This document shows, in pieces, positions 26,562-34,543 of a DNA stretch of 64,000 nt. How positions within the stretch are numbered: the first letter of the stretch is position 1; the number at the start of each line of letters is the position of its first letter. This stretch comes from Bdellovibrionales bacterium (lineage in GTDB: Bacteria; Bdellovibrionota; UBA1018). The translations under genes and the position numbers were made by a program. Location of the stretch: NCBI GenBank assembly GCA_018266355.1, contig JAFEAP010000006.1:215619-279618 (forward strand), given 5' to 3'. The notes under the pieces are model-generated. The model worked only from the letters and a program-made list of their open reading frames with translations. It did no database searches and was not told where the DNA came from.

Positions 26562-28401
26562 CGAGTTGTTCTTTCGTCACCGCGCACGGCGAATCGGCCA
26601 TCAAATCCGCGCCGCTCGCCGTTTTCGGGAAGGCCATCACGTCGCGGATCGCGTTCACGCCGCAGATGAGCGCGGCGAGGCGATCGACGCCGAAAGCCAG
26701 CCCTCCGTGCGGAGGCGTTCCGTAGGAAAGCGCTTCGATGAAGAAGCCGAACTTCTCCTTCGCTTCGTCGGGCGAGAGCCCGAGGAGTTTGAACATCGCG
26801 CTCTGGACGTCCGGACGGTAGATCCGGAGCGATCCGCCGCCGACTTCAACGCCGTTCAAGACCATGTCGTAAGCGGAGGCCTCGATCGCGTCGAGGTTCT
26901 GGCCTTTCACGAAATCATCGAAGAATTCCGGCCGCGGCGAAGTGAACGGGTGATGGGCCGCGAAGAAGCGGCCTTCCTTGTCGTCGTATTCCATCAGCGG
27001 AAAATTCACGACCCAAAGGAACGCGTATTTATGCTCCGACGGCTTCGGGATCAACCCGAGCTTGTCGCCGACCTTCAGGCGGAGGGCGCCGAGCGCGTCG
27101 AAGACGACCTTGTTTTTCGCGTCGGAGACGCAGAGGACGAGATCGCCCGGCTTCAATCCGAGTTTCGACTTGAGTGCGGACTTTTCCTCGTCTGAAAAGA
27201 ACTTCGCGGCCGGGGATTGGAGCTCGCCGCCTTCGGCGCCCGGAGCGTTCACCTTCATCCAGAGGAGCCCCTTCGCGCCGTAAGGCCCGACGAACGCGGT
27301 GAGTTCGTCGAGGTCCTTGCGCGAGAATTTCTCGGCCACGCCCGGAACGACGATCGCTCGGATCGATCCGGAGATCCCGCGGCCGTTCTTCACGAAGGCG
27401 TTCTTGAAGACCTGGAACTCGGACTTCGCGAAAATCCCGGAGAGGTCCTGCAGCTCGAGGCCGAAACGAACGTCCGGTTTGTCGGATCCGAACCGCTCCA
27501 TCGCTTCCTTGTACGGCATGCGCGGGAACGGGGTCGCGATTTCGACGCCGAGGCATTCCTTCCAAAGCTTCTTCATCATCCCCTCGAGGATCGGGAAGAA
27601 GGCTTCTTCGTCGAGGAAGCTCTGTTCGATGTCGATTTGGGTGAATTCCGGCTGCCGGTCGGCGCGCAGGTCTTCGTCGCGGAAACAGCGCGCGATCTGG
27701 TAGTAGCGGTCCATTCCCGAGATCATGAGCAGCTGCTTCAGCGTTTGCGGCGACTGCGGGAGCGCGTAGAACGTGCCCGGATTCATCCGCGACGGCACGA
27801 TGAAGTCGCGCGCGCCTTCGGGCGTCGACTTATAGAGGATCGGCGTCTCGACGTCGCAGAAGCCGTGCGAGTCGAGGTAGTTCCGCACGATGCCGAGGAC
27901 TTTCGCGCGGGTGAGGAGGTTTTTCTGGAGGACCGGGCGGCGCAGGTCGAGATAGCGGTACTTCAAGCGCAGGTTCTCGGACGCTTCCGTCTCGTCTTCG
28001 ATCGCGAACGGCGGCGTTTTCGCTTCGGAGAGGATCACGAGGTCGTTCACGAGCACTTCGACTTCGCCGGTCGGAAGTTTCGCGTTCGTCATTCCGGCGG
28101 GACGCGAGCGGACCTTGCCTTTGATCCAAACGACGAATTCGCTGCGGAGGCGGCCCGCGAGTTCGTGCGCGTCCTTCCCTTCGGCGACGGCCGGATCGAA
28201 CGTGATTTGGGTCAAACCGTGGCGGTCACGGAGGTCGACGAAGATGAGGCCGCCGTGATCGCGTCGCTTCGAGACCCACCCCGTGAGTTGGATCTCTTTT
28301 CCGTTATCGGTCCCGCGGAGCGCGCCGCAATCGTGCGTGCGAACCGTGCGTTTCACCGATGAAGTACCCTTACCCGCTGCCGACGTGGACCCAGAAGTCA
28401 T
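26518..28401 (-). CDS. aspS: Aspartate-tRNA ligase
   Basis: 627 residues, usual length for the bacterial type. N-terminal OB-fold anticodon-binding domain (GWVSKRRDHGGLIFVDLRD), class II catalytic core (LPQSPQTLKQLLMISGMDRY, QIARCFRDEDLRADRQPEFT), the bacterial GAD insertion (about 310-430), and the C-terminal motif 3 region (GLAFGVDRLAAL). It charges tRNA-Asp. Whether it is discriminating or also charges tRNA-Asn cannot be settled by eye. A good promoter lies so close to the ATG that the mRNA may be leaderless. Confidence 0.96.
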   Translation of the reverse strand: MTSGSTSAAGKGTSSVKRTVRTHDCGALRGTDNGKEIQLTGWVSKRRDHGGLIFVDLRDRHGLTQITFDPAVAEGKDAHELAGRLRSEFVVWIKGKVRSRPAGMTNAKLPTGEVEVLVNDLVILSEAKTPPFAIEDETEASENLRLKYRYLDLRRPVLQKNLLTRAKVLGIVRNYLDSHGFCDVETPILYKSTPEGARDFIVPSRMNPGTFYALPQSPQTLKQLLMISGMDRYYQIARCFRDEDLRADRQPEFTQIDIEQSFLDEEAFFPILEGMMKKLWKECLGVEIATPFPRMPYKEAMERFGSDKPDVRFGLELQDLSGIFAKSEFQVFKNAFVKNGRGISGSIRAIVVPGVAEKFSRKDLDELTAFVGPYGAKGLLWMKVNAPGAEGGELQSPAAKFFSDEEKSALKSKLGLKPGDLVLCVSDAKNKVVFDALGALRLKVGDKLGLIPKPSEHKYAFLWVVNFPLMEYDDKEGRFFAAHHPFTSPRPEFFDDFVKGQNLDAIEASAYDMVLNGVEVGGGSLRIYRPDVQSAMFKLLGLSPDEAKEKFGFFIEALSYGTPPHGGLAFGVDRLAALICGVNAIRDVMAFPKTASGADLMADSPCAVTKEQLDELGIFVRQPTPGA

Positions 28402-28409
28402 AGTCCACG

Positions 28410-28438
28410 ATTCTAGAAAAAAATCAGGGACCTGTATA
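28410..28438 (-). promoter_or_regulatory. aspS promoter, predicted leaderless
   Basis: On the minus strand TATACA (28438-28433), 17 nt, TAGAAT (28415-28410), then 8 nt to the ATG at 28401. No SD is visible. Confidence 0.6.
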
Positions 28439-28483
28439 GCGGCCGTCGAGTTGACGCTGCGAGTTAGTCGCGATAATCAACCT

Positions 28484-29896
28484 TTAGCGGCGGTGCTTCC
28501 GCTTCGTGCGGTGGGAAGCCGTCCTCCGGCGTCTCTTTTCGGCGTATTTTTGGGTGATCGCCGGCTCGAGTTTATGCGGAGGAAGCGTCGTTTGGGCGAT
28601 ATCGACCCCCGAGGCGAGCGAGCGATCGGCGCCGGTGGCGGTGCTCTCGTCGGTCGCGGCCTGGGCCGTCGCCGGAGCGATGACCGAAGCGACGCCCTTT
28701 TTCCGAATCGGCGGATCCACTTCTTCGGCGTTCTTCGCGGCGTCTTCGAGCGAAGCGAAGCTCGGCGCGCCGACCACTTCGTCGGTAGCGTCGCCACCCT
28801 CGTCTTGGAGGTCCTCGGCCGGATTCTTCGCGACCGTTCCTTCCTCGTCGCCGAGATCCTCGGCTTCTTCCATATCCGGATCCGACGCGCAACCCGGGGC
28901 GCCCGGACCGCTGCCGACGCGCATGTGGAAGTGATCGCGGTGCCCGCGGATGTGGCGCAGGTACGGGCGGAGTTTCGACCACTCGGGATCGGTCTTCGCG
29001 TAACGCTCAAGCGCGCGGATGTGGCTCTTATCGACGAAGACGACCTTCACGCACGCGAATGGGTTCTTGAAGAGCTTCTTCAGCATCCACCAGTTCGAAG
29101 CGACGTAGAACGTGCGCGTGAACCGCTCTTCGGGGGCATGCCCGGCGTAAGGATTGAAGTAAGCGAAGTCGATGTCGGTTCCGCCGGTGTGCGATTTGTG
29201 CGCGCGGCGGCCGGCGCGGCCGGCGATGCATCCTCCGCGCGGCGCGGAGATGTCGCCGACGATCAGGCGGGCCTGGTCGAATTCCGGCTCGTGATACTCT
29301 TTCTTGATCTCGCGCCCCATCCACTCCATCGCGCCGATCATCGGATCGGTGCCGAAGTTCGAGCAGCGCGCCTCGTTTCGGATCTCGATCCGGTTCGCGG
29401 CGGTCGGAACGAGCGGGCGTCCTTCGACGAGGAATCCGTTCGAGGGGCCGCAGAACGCCTGGCCGCCCTTCGAACCCATCGTCTTCGCGATATTCTCGAG
29501 CGCGTCGACCTTCCCGCTCTTCACGTTATCGACGTATTCCTTCTGGGCGGCGGTCCGCTCGTCGCAAAACTGGTACTTGATCCGGTTCGGCGCGCAGGAA
29601 TTCATCCTCCGACGGCCTCGGCTGCGAGCGCTCGCCATCGAACGCGTGATCGTGTTCGAACAGCAGCGGTAGCCCCGGTAACCGAACTCGGGATTCCACT
29701 CGGAACAAAAATCGACCGGCGGTTCGCCCGGCGCGGCCGGAAGGTATTCGCTGAGCGGCGACGGCGGCTGGAACTCGGAGTCCGCTTCTTCGGTCGCGCG
29801 CGCGGAGGTCGCGGAGAATCCCGCGAGGGAGAGCGCCGAAAGGGCTACGAGGATTCGTCTTCGAAAAGCAGTTGTCCGAGTCGGATTCGGTGCCAC
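28484..29896 (-). CDS. MepA-type penicillin-insensitive murein endopeptidase with long C-terminal extension
   Basis: 470 residues from GTG 29896 (SD GGAG 5 nt upstream; signal peptide ILVALSALSLAGFSATSARA). LAS metallopeptidase (M74). Zinc ligands are His236 and Asp243 in KSHTGGTDID, and His322/His324 in HRDHFHMRV. MepA cleaves D-Ala-mDAP cross-links in the periplasm. Several extra Cys (FCSEW, RCCSNT, CSNFG) could form disulfides. The last 130 residues are acidic then Ala-rich, ending in a strongly basic tail (KRRRRTASHRTKRKHRR) not found in E. coli MepA. The start overlaps the kinase gene by 52 nt. Confidence 0.75.
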   Translation of the reverse strand: MAPNPTRTTAFRRRILVALSALSLAGFSATSARATEEADSEFQPPSPLSEYLPAAPGEPPVDFCSEWNPEFGYRGYRCCSNTITRSMASARSRGRRRMNSCAPNRIKYQFCDERTAAQKEYVDNVKSGKVDALENIAKTMGSKGGQAFCGPSNGFLVEGRPLVPTAANRIEIRNEARCSNFGTDPMIGAMEWMGREIKKEYHEPEFDQARLIVGDISAPRGGCIAGRAGRRAHKSHTGGTDIDFAYFNPYAGHAPEERFTRTFYVASNWWMLKKLFKNPFACVKVVFVDKSHIRALERYAKTDPEWSKLRPYLRHIRGHRDHFHMRVGSGPGAPGCASDPDMEEAEDLGDEEGTVAKNPAEDLQDEGGDATDEVVGAPSFASLEDAAKNAEEVDPPIRKKGVASVIAPATAQAATDESTATGADRSLASGVDIAQTTLPPHKLEPAITQKYAEKRRRRTASHRTKRKHRR

Positions 29897-30894
29897 TGGC
29901 GCTCCAGGTCTTCGGTTTCGTCTTTCCAGTAGCGATAGGTCCCGAACTGCGGAAACGCCTGCGGAAAGGCGGGATCGTCCCAACGTCGCGCTACCCACCC
30001 AGTATAATGGATGAATCGCAGTGCGCGCAAAGGCTCGATCAGCCTTAATGTCGTGCGATCAAAGTCCCCGATTTCCTCGTAACCTTCAAGCAAAACTTCA
30101 AGTTTTTGACGGTCGCGACCCGGCAATAAAAGCCACAAATCCTGCGCCGGCGGCGCCACGCAGAGGTCGTCGAAATCGACGAAGAACCACGCGTCGCTCG
30201 CGCGCGCGCCGCCCCCGCCCCGCTGCAAGAGATTTCCGAGGTGGCAGTCCCCGTGCACGCGTTGGACGCGCGCTTCGGCGAACCACGGGCTCGTGTGCGC
30301 GCAGATCGCGCGCGCGGCGGTTTCGTAACGCTCGCGAAATTCGCCCGGAATCAGGCCCTTTTCGAGCAGGAATTCGAGGTTCGCGATCCCGTAGGTTTCC
30401 GGCGTGAGGCGGATGCGGTGTTTCGCTTCGCGAGCGGCGCCCACTTGGTGGATGCGCGCGAGCAGACGCCCCACCCTTCGCATCGATTCGTCGTCGAGCT
30501 CGTCGGGCGCGCGGCCCCCGATCTTCGGGAAGAGGCAGTAGTGAATGCCCGAATCGAGCGTGCGAAGCGTGGAACCGTCCGCGAACGGAAGCGGCGCGAC
30601 CGCCGGAATCTCGGCGGCCCCGAGATCGGCGAGAAACGCGTGCTCCTCGAGGATCTGGTCTTTCGTCCACCGTCCGGGCCGGTAAAATTTCACGATCCGT
30701 CGATTTTCCGCCGGCGTTTTCGGCGCCTCGTCCGTCTCGATTTCGACGTCGTAGACGCGGTTTTCGAAGGAGTTCGCGGCCAGGCAACGCCCCGTGCACT
30801 TCACGCCCGCCGATTCGACGGCGTCGAGCACGCGATCCGGGGTGAGCTCGAAGAAAGTCCGCGTGGTGGCGTCGCCCCAACCCGAAATCGTCAT
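29845..30894 (-). CDS. srkA: SrkA/YihE-type serine/threonine protein kinase
   Basis: 349 residues from ATG 30894, which overlaps the HNH gene stop (ATGA). It resembles stress response kinase A: start FFELTPDRVLDAVESAG, SFENRVYDVEIE, a phosphotransferase-type catalytic loop VHGDCHLGN, the metal-binding FVDFDD, and C-terminal RRWDDPAFP. SrkA in E. coli counteracts MazEF-related death under stress. A cytoplasmic role is expected. It lies between an HNH gene and a murein hydrolase gene. The operon link is physical and may not mean a shared function. Confidence 0.85.
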   Translation of the reverse strand: MTISGWGDATTRTFFELTPDRVLDAVESAGVKCTGRCLAANSFENRVYDVEIETDEAPKTPAENRRIVKFYRPGRWTKDQILEEHAFLADLGAAEIPAVAPLPFADGSTLRTLDSGIHYCLFPKIGGRAPDELDDESMRRVGRLLARIHQVGAAREAKHRIRLTPETYGIANLEFLLEKGLIPGEFRERYETAARAICAHTSPWFAEARVQRVHGDCHLGNLLQRGGGGARASDAWFFVDFDDLCVAPPAQDLWLLLPGRDRQKLEVLLEGYEEIGDFDRTTLRLIEPLRALRFIHYTGWVARRWDDPAFPQAFPQFGTYRYWKDETEDLERQWHRIRLGQLLFEDESS

Positions 30895-31229
30895 TCGTCG
30901 CCGGACTTCGCCTTCCGTTCCGCCTCGAGCTGCGCGAACAAATCGTCGACCGGGGTATCGAGCTTCTTCGTCGCGTTGCAGGCCCTGCACGCCGGCACGA
31001 CGTTCCCTTTCGTGGAGGTTCCGCCGCGCGCGAGCGGGGTCACGTGGTCCATCGTCAGCTCCGCGGCTTTGAACTTCTTCCCGCAGTAGTGGCAGATCCC
31101 CTTCGAAACGAGGGTGCGCCACCAATTTGTCTGTTTTAATTCCCGCGCTTTCTCCCGCTCGCGCTTCAGGCGAGCCGGGTCGGTATGCGCAGAATCCAAA
31201 ATATGAAAGGATTTCGGGCCCTTCGTCAT
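30891..31229 (-). CDS. HNH endonuclease family protein
   Basis: 112 residues. Zinc-finger HNH: C46 and C49 (CHYCG), D61-H62 (MDHVTPLARGG), N76, C81 and C84 (CRACN). Basic N-terminus (RLKREREKARELKQ). Small HNH proteins of this form are common in chromosomes, and their roles range from restriction to repair. No methylase partner is nearby. A TAAGAG sequence lies directly before the ATG. Confidence 0.8.
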   Translation of the reverse strand: MTKGPKSFHILDSAHTDPARLKREREKARELKQTNWWRTLVSKGICHYCGKKFKAAELTMDHVTPLARGGTSTKGNVVPACRACNATKKLDTPVDDLFAQLEAERKAKSGDE

Positions 31230-31284
31230 TCTCTTACCGAAGTCTTACACTCCCGACGCACGAAGTCCAGGTAGGCTAGAGGGT

Positions 31285-32241
31285 ATGAATACGACCGCCG
31301 CCCCCGCGACCAAAGTCCGTAAAATCCGCCTCCTTCAGTCGATGCCGTTCTTCCTCCTCCACGTCGTCGCGATCGTCGGCGTCTTCCTCGTGCCGTTCGC
31401 GTGGAAGTGGGTCGGCCTCTGCGTCGGCATCTATTATCTGCGGATGTTCGCGATCACGGGCGGTTATCACCGGTACTTCTCGCACCGGACGTACAAGACC
31501 TCGCGGGCGTTCCAATTCTTCATGGCCGCGCTCGCCCAGTCCTCCGCGCAAAAGGGCGCGCTCTGGTGGGCCGCGAATCACCGCCACCACCACAAGTACT
31601 CCGACCAGGAAGAAGACATCCACTCCCCGCTCCACACCGGTTTCTGGTGGTCGCACGCGGGATGGATCCTCTCGAAGGATAACGAAGCGACCCACTGGGA
31701 CTTGATCGGCGACTTCAAGAAATACCCCGAGCTCGTGTGGTTGAACAAATATCCCCACGTTCCGGCCTTCGCGCTCGCGATTGGACTCTTCCTCGCGGGC
31801 GGCGCTTCGGCGCTGATGTGGGGTTTCTTCATGAGCACCGTGCTCCTCTGGCACGGCACCTTCACGATCAATTCCCTCTCGCACGTCTACGGCACCCGCC
31901 GCTACACGACGACCGACACGAGCCGAAACAACTTCTGGCTCGCGCTCCTCACCCTCGGCGAGGGCTGGCACAATAACCACCACTGCTACCAGAGCTCCAC
32001 GAACCAGGGGTTCTTCTGGTACGAAATCGACATCACTTACTACGTGCTGAAGGGCCTCTCGGCGGTCGGCATCGTGTGGGACCTCCGCAAGCCGCCGCTC
32101 GAACTCCTCGAAGCGAAGCGGATCGCGAAGGGCGATCGCCCCGGCGTGAAGGACGCGATGCCGCTCACGCCTTCCGATACGCGGAAAAAGACGGGGCCCG
32201 CGCCCGTTCCCGAGCGCGAGCCCCTGACGGCTCAAGCGTAA
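31285..32241 (+). CDS. Acyl-CoA/acyl-lipid delta-9-type fatty acid desaturase
   Basis: 318 residues, integral membrane di-iron enzyme that adds a double bond to fatty acyl chains. The three His boxes are HRYFSH (about 62-67), HRHHH (about 101-105) and HNNHH (about 231-235). Four membrane-spanning stretches. A TAGGCT hexamer ends 7 nt before the ATG. The last 46 nt of the gene are duplicated at 38804-38849, so an inserted island begins right at its stop codon. The C-terminal tail is Pro/Arg-rich and probably not catalytic. Confidence 0.9.
   Translation: MNTTAAPATKVRKIRLLQSMPFFLLHVVAIVGVFLVPFAWKWVGLCVGIYYLRMFAITGGYHRYFSHRTYKTSRAFQFFMAALAQSSAQKGALWWAANHRHHHKYSDQEEDIHSPLHTGFWWSHAGWILSKDNEATHWDLIGDFKKYPELVWLNKYPHVPAFALAIGLFLAGGASALMWGFFMSTVLLWHGTFTINSLSHVYGTRRYTTTDTSRNNFWLALLTLGEGWHNNHHCYQSSTNQGFFWYEIDITYYVLKGLSAVGIVWDLRKPPLELLEAKRIAKGDRPGVKDAMPLTPSDTRKKTGPAPVPEREPLTAQA
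32195..32240 (+). repeat. 46-bp direct repeat, copy 1 (desaturase 3' end)
   Basis: Identical to 38804-38849. It covers the last 15 codons of the desaturase except the final base of the stop (TAA here, TAG in copy 2). Such gene-end duplications usually mark att sites of integrated elements. No integrase is visible between the copies. Confidence 0.8.
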
Positions 32242-32251
32242 TCTTGGCCAC

Positions 32252-32480
32252 TTAAACTTCGTAGAGGTCGAACTCCCGTGCAAAGCACGCGACGTCACGC
32301 CCTTCGCTTGGGTCGAGCTGTATGTAGGCCAGGTCGCCTCCGGTCGAGGCTTTCCAACAGAGTCAACCACCGACCCGTGTTCGCATCGTACTGGCTGTCA
32401 CGGCCTTCGAATCGTTCGCGATGAATTCGGAAAAACCCTTTTCGTTCAAAGAACTTTCGAAAATTCGAGTCGCGCCTCGC
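32252..32480 (-). pseudogene. Degenerate Rhs core fragment (orphan)
   Basis: Bases 32362-32392 match 34983-35013 of the intact Rhs gene at 29 of 31 positions. They encode YDANTGRWLT, the Rhs core signature. Frames upstream (GFFRIHRERFEGRDSQ) and downstream (GGDLAYIQLDPSEGRD, ending at 32252) are shifted or unrelated. This is a decayed fragment on the same strand as the main rhs gene. The remaining bases of the 337-nt gap (32242-32578) show no intact gene. Confidence 0.55.
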
Positions 32481-32518
32481 AGCCGCGGATATTGAGTATC
32501 GCGAGTGCAGTGAAACTC

Positions 32519-32538
32519 TTTGGCCACTTTTTGGCCAC
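32519..32538. repeat. Paired TTTGGCCAC motif, site 1
   Basis: GGCCAC at 32522-32527 and 32533-32538, 11 nt apart. The same pair with the same spacing occurs at 34274-34293, on the other side of the protease/membrane-protein cassette. A single TTGGCCAC lies at 32244-32251. Confidence 0.4.
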
Positions 32539-32578
32539 CACTCGCACTTTCTCGACTTACAGAACTCACTTACACGGC

Positions 32579-33301
32579 CTATTTTCTAAAAATCGAAGAG
32601 AAAATTTGGCCGCACCCGACTAAGCAGCAGATCATAAGCCAAATGAAAATGAGGACGGGAATGAAAGATTTCGTGCGTTCCCAATATGAAGGCGTAGGAA
32701 GATTCCTTTCCTTCAGGCCTCCCGGCAGTGCATCCGAAACAAGGAAACCGTCAAAACCGATGTCTGAGCGGTCATCAATTGCGGACGCGACTTCCGCACG
32801 AACATAAGGTTCACGCGTGTGATCAAATAGCTCAGCAAAAGGTACCATCATGATCTTTAAGCCGAATCTGAAGAAAGCGAGCTTAGTCCCACGGATGCTG
32901 CTTTCATCAGGCCCTCCGCCGTCCTGAACGAGCATTACCTTCTGATCAGATTCCGGAATCATGTCCGCCAAAAGGTCTAGCTGCTTCCGAATTTCGTCGA
33001 TTTCTGATGCTTCGAATTCCGACGCTTTCGAAAACGTAAAGGACTTCAGGTAATCCTTATCCGCGCCTCGTTTTAAATGACCAATGAGCTTCAGAAGCTC
33101 TCGCTTCTGCATTTTCCCGTAAGAAACGTCTTTCGCTCTGATGTCGGCATCATCGACGAAATGACAAAACTCGTGAAATAGTTCTTCTGGAATTTCATTT
33201 CCAGACGGAGCCCCTTGCTTCAGATAGAGATCACGGAACTCGATTGGCGAAAGTGCGTCACGATGCAGCTGTTCGAGATCGGATATAAATTTGGATTTCA
33301 T
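32579..33301 (-). CDS. Predicted tail-anchored protein of unknown function
   Basis: 240 residues from ATG 33301 (GTG 33322 possible). The body is soluble and helical, with charged repeats (PIEFRDLYLKQG, ELLKLIGHLKRG). One C-terminal membrane segment (FIPVLIFIWLMICCLVGCG) is followed by a short basic end. Codon use is clearly less GC-rich than in core genes. It lies 144 nt downstream of the trypsin-like gene on the same strand. The pairing of a cytoplasmic protease with a membrane-anchored protein recalls small conflict modules, but no family is recognised. Confidence 0.55.
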   Translation of the reverse strand: MKSKFISDLEQLHRDALSPIEFRDLYLKQGAPSGNEIPEELFHEFCHFVDDADIRAKDVSYGKMQKRELLKLIGHLKRGADKDYLKSFTFSKASEFEASEIDEIRKQLDLLADMIPESDQKVMLVQDGGGPDESSIRGTKLAFFRFGLKIMMVPFAELFDHTREPYVRAEVASAIDDRSDIGFDGFLVSDALPGGLKERNLPTPSYWERTKSFIPVLIFIWLMICCLVGCGQIFSSIFRK

Positions 33302-33445
33302 CTCTTCGTCTCGCGGTTGCACCGCTTATCCGCGTTGCAACTTAGACCCACTTTCGACTTTGGATTTAAGTCTACGATCTCAATCAAACTTTTTCCTTCG
33401 GAGGCCACTGCGGCATTCTTAGGACTGTATGGGGGCACGCCCGGT

Positions 33446-34150
33446 TTAAATGTGTGTTTTGAGCGCAGACCATAAATTGCGAACATCTGAGATTTGGCCT
33501 AGATGTCCAATAGTAACGCCACCACCGTTTCCAACTGATAAAGTTGCTTTCGCCAAACCTAAAACTTTTCCCGTTCTTATATGAAACAACGGTCCACCGC
33601 TATTTCCGGGAAGGATCGGAAAATCTACTTCCAGCACCTTGCTGTTATTTTGGAGCTGTTGAGAACTTATAATTCCAGCAGCCACTCGAATACTCATGGT
33701 GATAGTAACCGCACCATTCTGTGGATGTGTCTGGGTCGAAGCTAACGGATAGCCACAAATCGCTACTTCGTCTCCTTCAAACCGCGAGGCTAAGTCAATC
33801 TCGAGATATTTCTGAATTCGTCCTGCTACCGTACCAAGCTTCAAAATCGCATAATCGTGTGGTTGTGACGAAGCGAGGACCTGACAAGGACCCACAATAC
33901 TCGCTGTGCACCCATCCGACTGCATCTGCGCGAGAAGAATCTTATCGTTCGGTCCAAAAGCTCTACCCGGCGGCGTATTATTCTGCGGATTAACAACGTG
34001 GTCGGCGGTTACAAAGATGCCATCCGATGAAACAGAAAATGCAGTGCCTAACGCTTGAACTTTCGGAACATTGGCAGGCGGCCGCTCCCATTCAACCAGA
34101 ACCGCATATACGGACTGTCTTACTTCCGAAACTAAACCGCGCAGCTGCAT
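33446..34150 (-). CDS. Trypsin-like serine protease, no signal peptide
   Basis: 234 residues. I start at ATG 34150 because GAGGAG lies 8 nt upstream (the open frame extends to 34282). Catalytic triad: His51 in VTADHVV, Asp99 in PHDYAILKL, Ser184 in PGNSGGPL. There is no signal peptide or PDZ domain, so it is not a DegP-type protease and should act in the cytoplasm. Lower GC than surrounding core genes. It sits within the island bounded by 46-bp repeats. A defence or toxin-related role is possible but unproven. Confidence 0.75.
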   Translation of the reverse strand: MQLRGLVSEVRQSVYAVLVEWERPPANVPKVQALGTAFSVSSDGIFVTADHVVNPQNNTPPGRAFGPNDKILLAQMQSDGCTASIVGPCQVLASSQPHDYAILKLGTVAGRIQKYLEIDLASRFEGDEVAICGYPLASTQTHPQNGAVTITMSIRVAAGIISSQQLQNNSKVLEVDFPILPGNSGGPLFHIRTGKVLGLAKATLSVGNGGGVTIGHLGQISDVRNLWSALKTHI

Positions 34151-34273
34151 TGAATTTCTCCTCGTGGAAGTAATGATATCGAGACCAAGTCCGTGTATTT
34201 CGATGTAAGAATCAAAGGCCGTTCCTAGATCGTGACGGCCATTTCGATCAAATTTCGAGATTTTTTTAAAACC

Positions 34274-34293
34274 CTTGGCCACGATTTGGCCAC
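34274..34293. repeat. Paired TTTGGCCAC motif, site 2
   Basis: GGCCAC at 34277-34282 and 34288-34293, same orientation and 11-nt period as site 1. The two sites bracket 32.54-34.27 kb. They might be recombination or protein-binding sites. Confidence 0.4.
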
Positions 34294-34350
34294 TGATTCA
34301 ATCAATAGGGCCGCACTAATCCATGAACTCTTCAGATCGTTTTGTTCAAC

Positions 34351-34539
34351 TTATTGCCCTTTCGGAGGGGATGGTGACACATTCGACCTCTTGTTCAGCA
34401 CGAACCCTAAAACGAATCCTATCGCAGCACCAACCAATGCAAAGACTCCGACCTTAGTCGGTTCAACTACTGAATCCTTGCTGGCTATTACTGCTCCAAC
34501 TATCCCTAAAAAAGCTGTCCAAAAGATCTTCGTTTTCAT
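34351..34539 (-). CDS. Small two-helix membrane protein next to rhs, candidate immunity protein
   Basis: 62 residues. Two hydrophobic segments (about 7-20, WTAFLGIVGAVIA, and 31-48, GVFALVGAAIGFVLGFVL), then a polar tail. It starts 4 nt after the rhs stop on the same strand, with AGGA about 10 nt upstream. Rhs loci normally place the immunity gene immediately after the toxin tip, so position is the main evidence. Sequence gives no family. Confidence 0.5.
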   Translation of the reverse strand: MKTKIFWTAFLGIVGAVIASKDSVVEPTKVGVFALVGAAIGFVLGFVLNKRSNVSPSPPKGQ

Positions 34540-34543
34540 TGAT

